Position numbers and translations under genes: made by a program. From the NCBI GenBank assembly GCA_030539295.1, contig JAUNSJ010000032.1:1-43668 (forward strand): DNA of 43,668 bases. The letters are read 5' to 3'. Positions within the stretch are counted from its first letter, which is position 1; each line of letters begins with the position of its first letter. Shown here one piece after another: positions 42,987-43,668 of the stretch. This DNA is from Planctomycetia bacterium. GTDB lineage: Bacteria; Planctomycetota; Planctomycetia; Pirellulales; Thermoguttaceae. Below the pieces are notes generated by a model. It searched no databases and was not told the origin of the DNA. It was given only the letters and a program-made list of their open reading frames with translations.

Positions 42987-43622
42987 ATGTCCCCTGATAT
43001 GCCTCCTGTCTATCCGCGTTCCAACGACCCTACCGTCGTGGAACTTCGCGCCGTCATAACCGACCCCAATATTGAAGTAGGCGAATTTTCGTTCTACAAC
43101 GACTTCGTTAACGACCCACGCGACTTCCAACGCAATAATGTGCTCTACCACTATCCCATTAACGACGAAAAACTCATTATCGGGAAATTCTGTTCTATTG
43201 CCTGTGGCGCAAAATTCCTGTTTACCTCAGGCAATCACACGGCCAAGTCGCTGGCAACCTACCCATTTCCCATTTTTTATGAGCGCTGGGGCCTGACGAC
43301 CGATGGCATCACGCGGGCTTGGGACAACAAAGGCAATATTGTCCTGGGGAACGACGTTTGGGTGGGCTACGAAGCCGTGATTATGCAAGGGGTTACCATA
43401 GGCGACGGAGCCATTATTGGGACGCGGGCCGTCGTTACGAAAGACGTACCGCCCTACACGATCGTGGGCGGTCTTCCGGCCAAAGCGATCCGGCGCCGGT
43501 TCTCCGACGAGGTGATTGAGTCCCTCCTTACGCTAAGGTGGTGGGACTGGGAACCCGAACGCATACGTCGCAAGATAACCGCCATCCAGACAGGCGACCT
43601 GGCAGAACTTGCGAGTGACTAA
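42987..43622 (+). CDS. CatB/Vat-type hexapeptide-repeat acetyltransferase
   Basis: The 211-residue cytoplasmic protein belongs to the xenobiotic acetyltransferase group of left-handed beta-helix enzymes. It has IGKFCSIACGAKFLFTSGNH, with the catalytic-type histidine in the loop, GNDVWVGYEAVIMQGVTIG, the hexapeptide coils IGDGAIIGTRAVVTKDVPPY, and the closing VGGLPAKAIRRRF. Vat members acetylate streptogramin A and CatB members chloramphenicol. Chromosomal relatives may act on sugars or other metabolites, so resistance is not implied. The start at 42987 follows AAAGGA. The coding DNA shows no compositional break from its neighbours. Confidence 0.88.
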   Translation: MSPDMPPVYPRSNDPTVVELRAVITDPNIEVGEFSFYNDFVNDPRDFQRNNVLYHYPINDEKLIIGKFCSIACGAKFLFTSGNHTAKSLATYPFPIFYERWGLTTDGITRAWDNKGNIVLGNDVWVGYEAVIMQGVTIGDGAIIGTRAVVTKDVPPYTIVGGLPAKAIRRRFSDEVIESLLTLRWWDWEPERIRRKITAIQTGDLAELASD

Positions 43623-43668
43623 CCTCTGCCGCCTGGCGTGGTTACGCAGTTATTTTTCCGCGGTTATT

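Noticed and set aside
42987..43622. Reading the CatB/Vat-type enzyme as an antibiotic-resistance gene
   Set aside because: The family includes many chromosomal enzymes with other substrates, and no mobile context is seen.
1..43668. CRISPR arrays, tRNA or rRNA genes, insertion sequences
   Set aside because: No regularly spaced repeats, cloverleaf or conserved rRNA blocks, or transposase motifs were found by reading.

Overview
The window looks like a chromosomal segment from a planctomycete (Planctomycetota), probably a host-gut lineage. The evidence is gene content: a DUF1559 prepilin-like protein with an H-X9-DG tail followed by a small carboxypeptidase-regulatory-like lipoprotein, a MauE-type membrane protein joined to DUF1573, a DUF1570 metallopeptidase, a TMEM43-family protein, a SpoIIE-type phosphatase and an EF-G resembling the extra EF-G copies of this phylum. 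No rRNA, tRNA, CRISPR array or transposase was recognised. The lineage is inferred from families, not from a marker gene.

Layout. 1-6.9 kb is AT-rich and gene-poor. It holds two diverged copies of a ~188-bp repeat (3-190 and 4137-4325). Between them, on the minus strand, lie a truncated GT39-like gene, a membrane-anchored hypothetical protein, an 8-Cys secreted peptide and a MauE-DUF1573 gene broken by a C6 frameshift. A membrane protein with a leucine-rich-repeat-like tail follows, then about 850 bp without a credible gene. 6.9-11.1 kb (minus) encodes a PIG-L deacetylase, a NupG-like MFS transporter and a DUF1570 protein. 11.3-15.5 kb (plus) encodes DprA, the DUF1559 pseudopilin with a G10 tract near its start, its partner lipoprotein and a secreted EEP-family phosphodiesterase. 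15.5-19.9 kb (minus) encodes a large DUF4091/GH123-like protein and an FGGY sugar kinase. 20.3-23.7 kb is a chaperone pair, an Hsp20-like protein and ClpB, with a sigma-54-type promoter in front of clpB. 23.7-30.7 kb holds a GNAT acetyltransferase, an EF-G, a secreted sialate O-acetylesterase and a U32 protein. 30.7-40.7 kb (minus) holds a SpoIIE phosphatase, FolC, a 1345-residue putative glycoside hydrolase and three small membrane proteins that share a transmembrane module, one of them a multi-pass DUF1559 protein. 41.2-43.6 kb (plus) holds a TMEM43 protein, a protein with tandem CxxC repeats and a CatB/Vat-type acetyltransferase.

How the genes may work together. The sialate O-acetylesterase, the DUF4091/GH123-like protein, the very large secreted hydrolase candidate, the PIG-L deacetylase, the FGGY kinase and the MFS transporter would suit use of host glycans (mucin or glycosaminoglycan), but they do not form one operon. 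The two observations I rate highest are the G10 tract, which places the pseudopilin out of frame with its best ribosome-binding site (a possible on/off switch), and the MauE-DUF1573 / 8-Cys peptide pair, which looks like a small secreted disulfide-rich peptide beside its own redox membrane protein.
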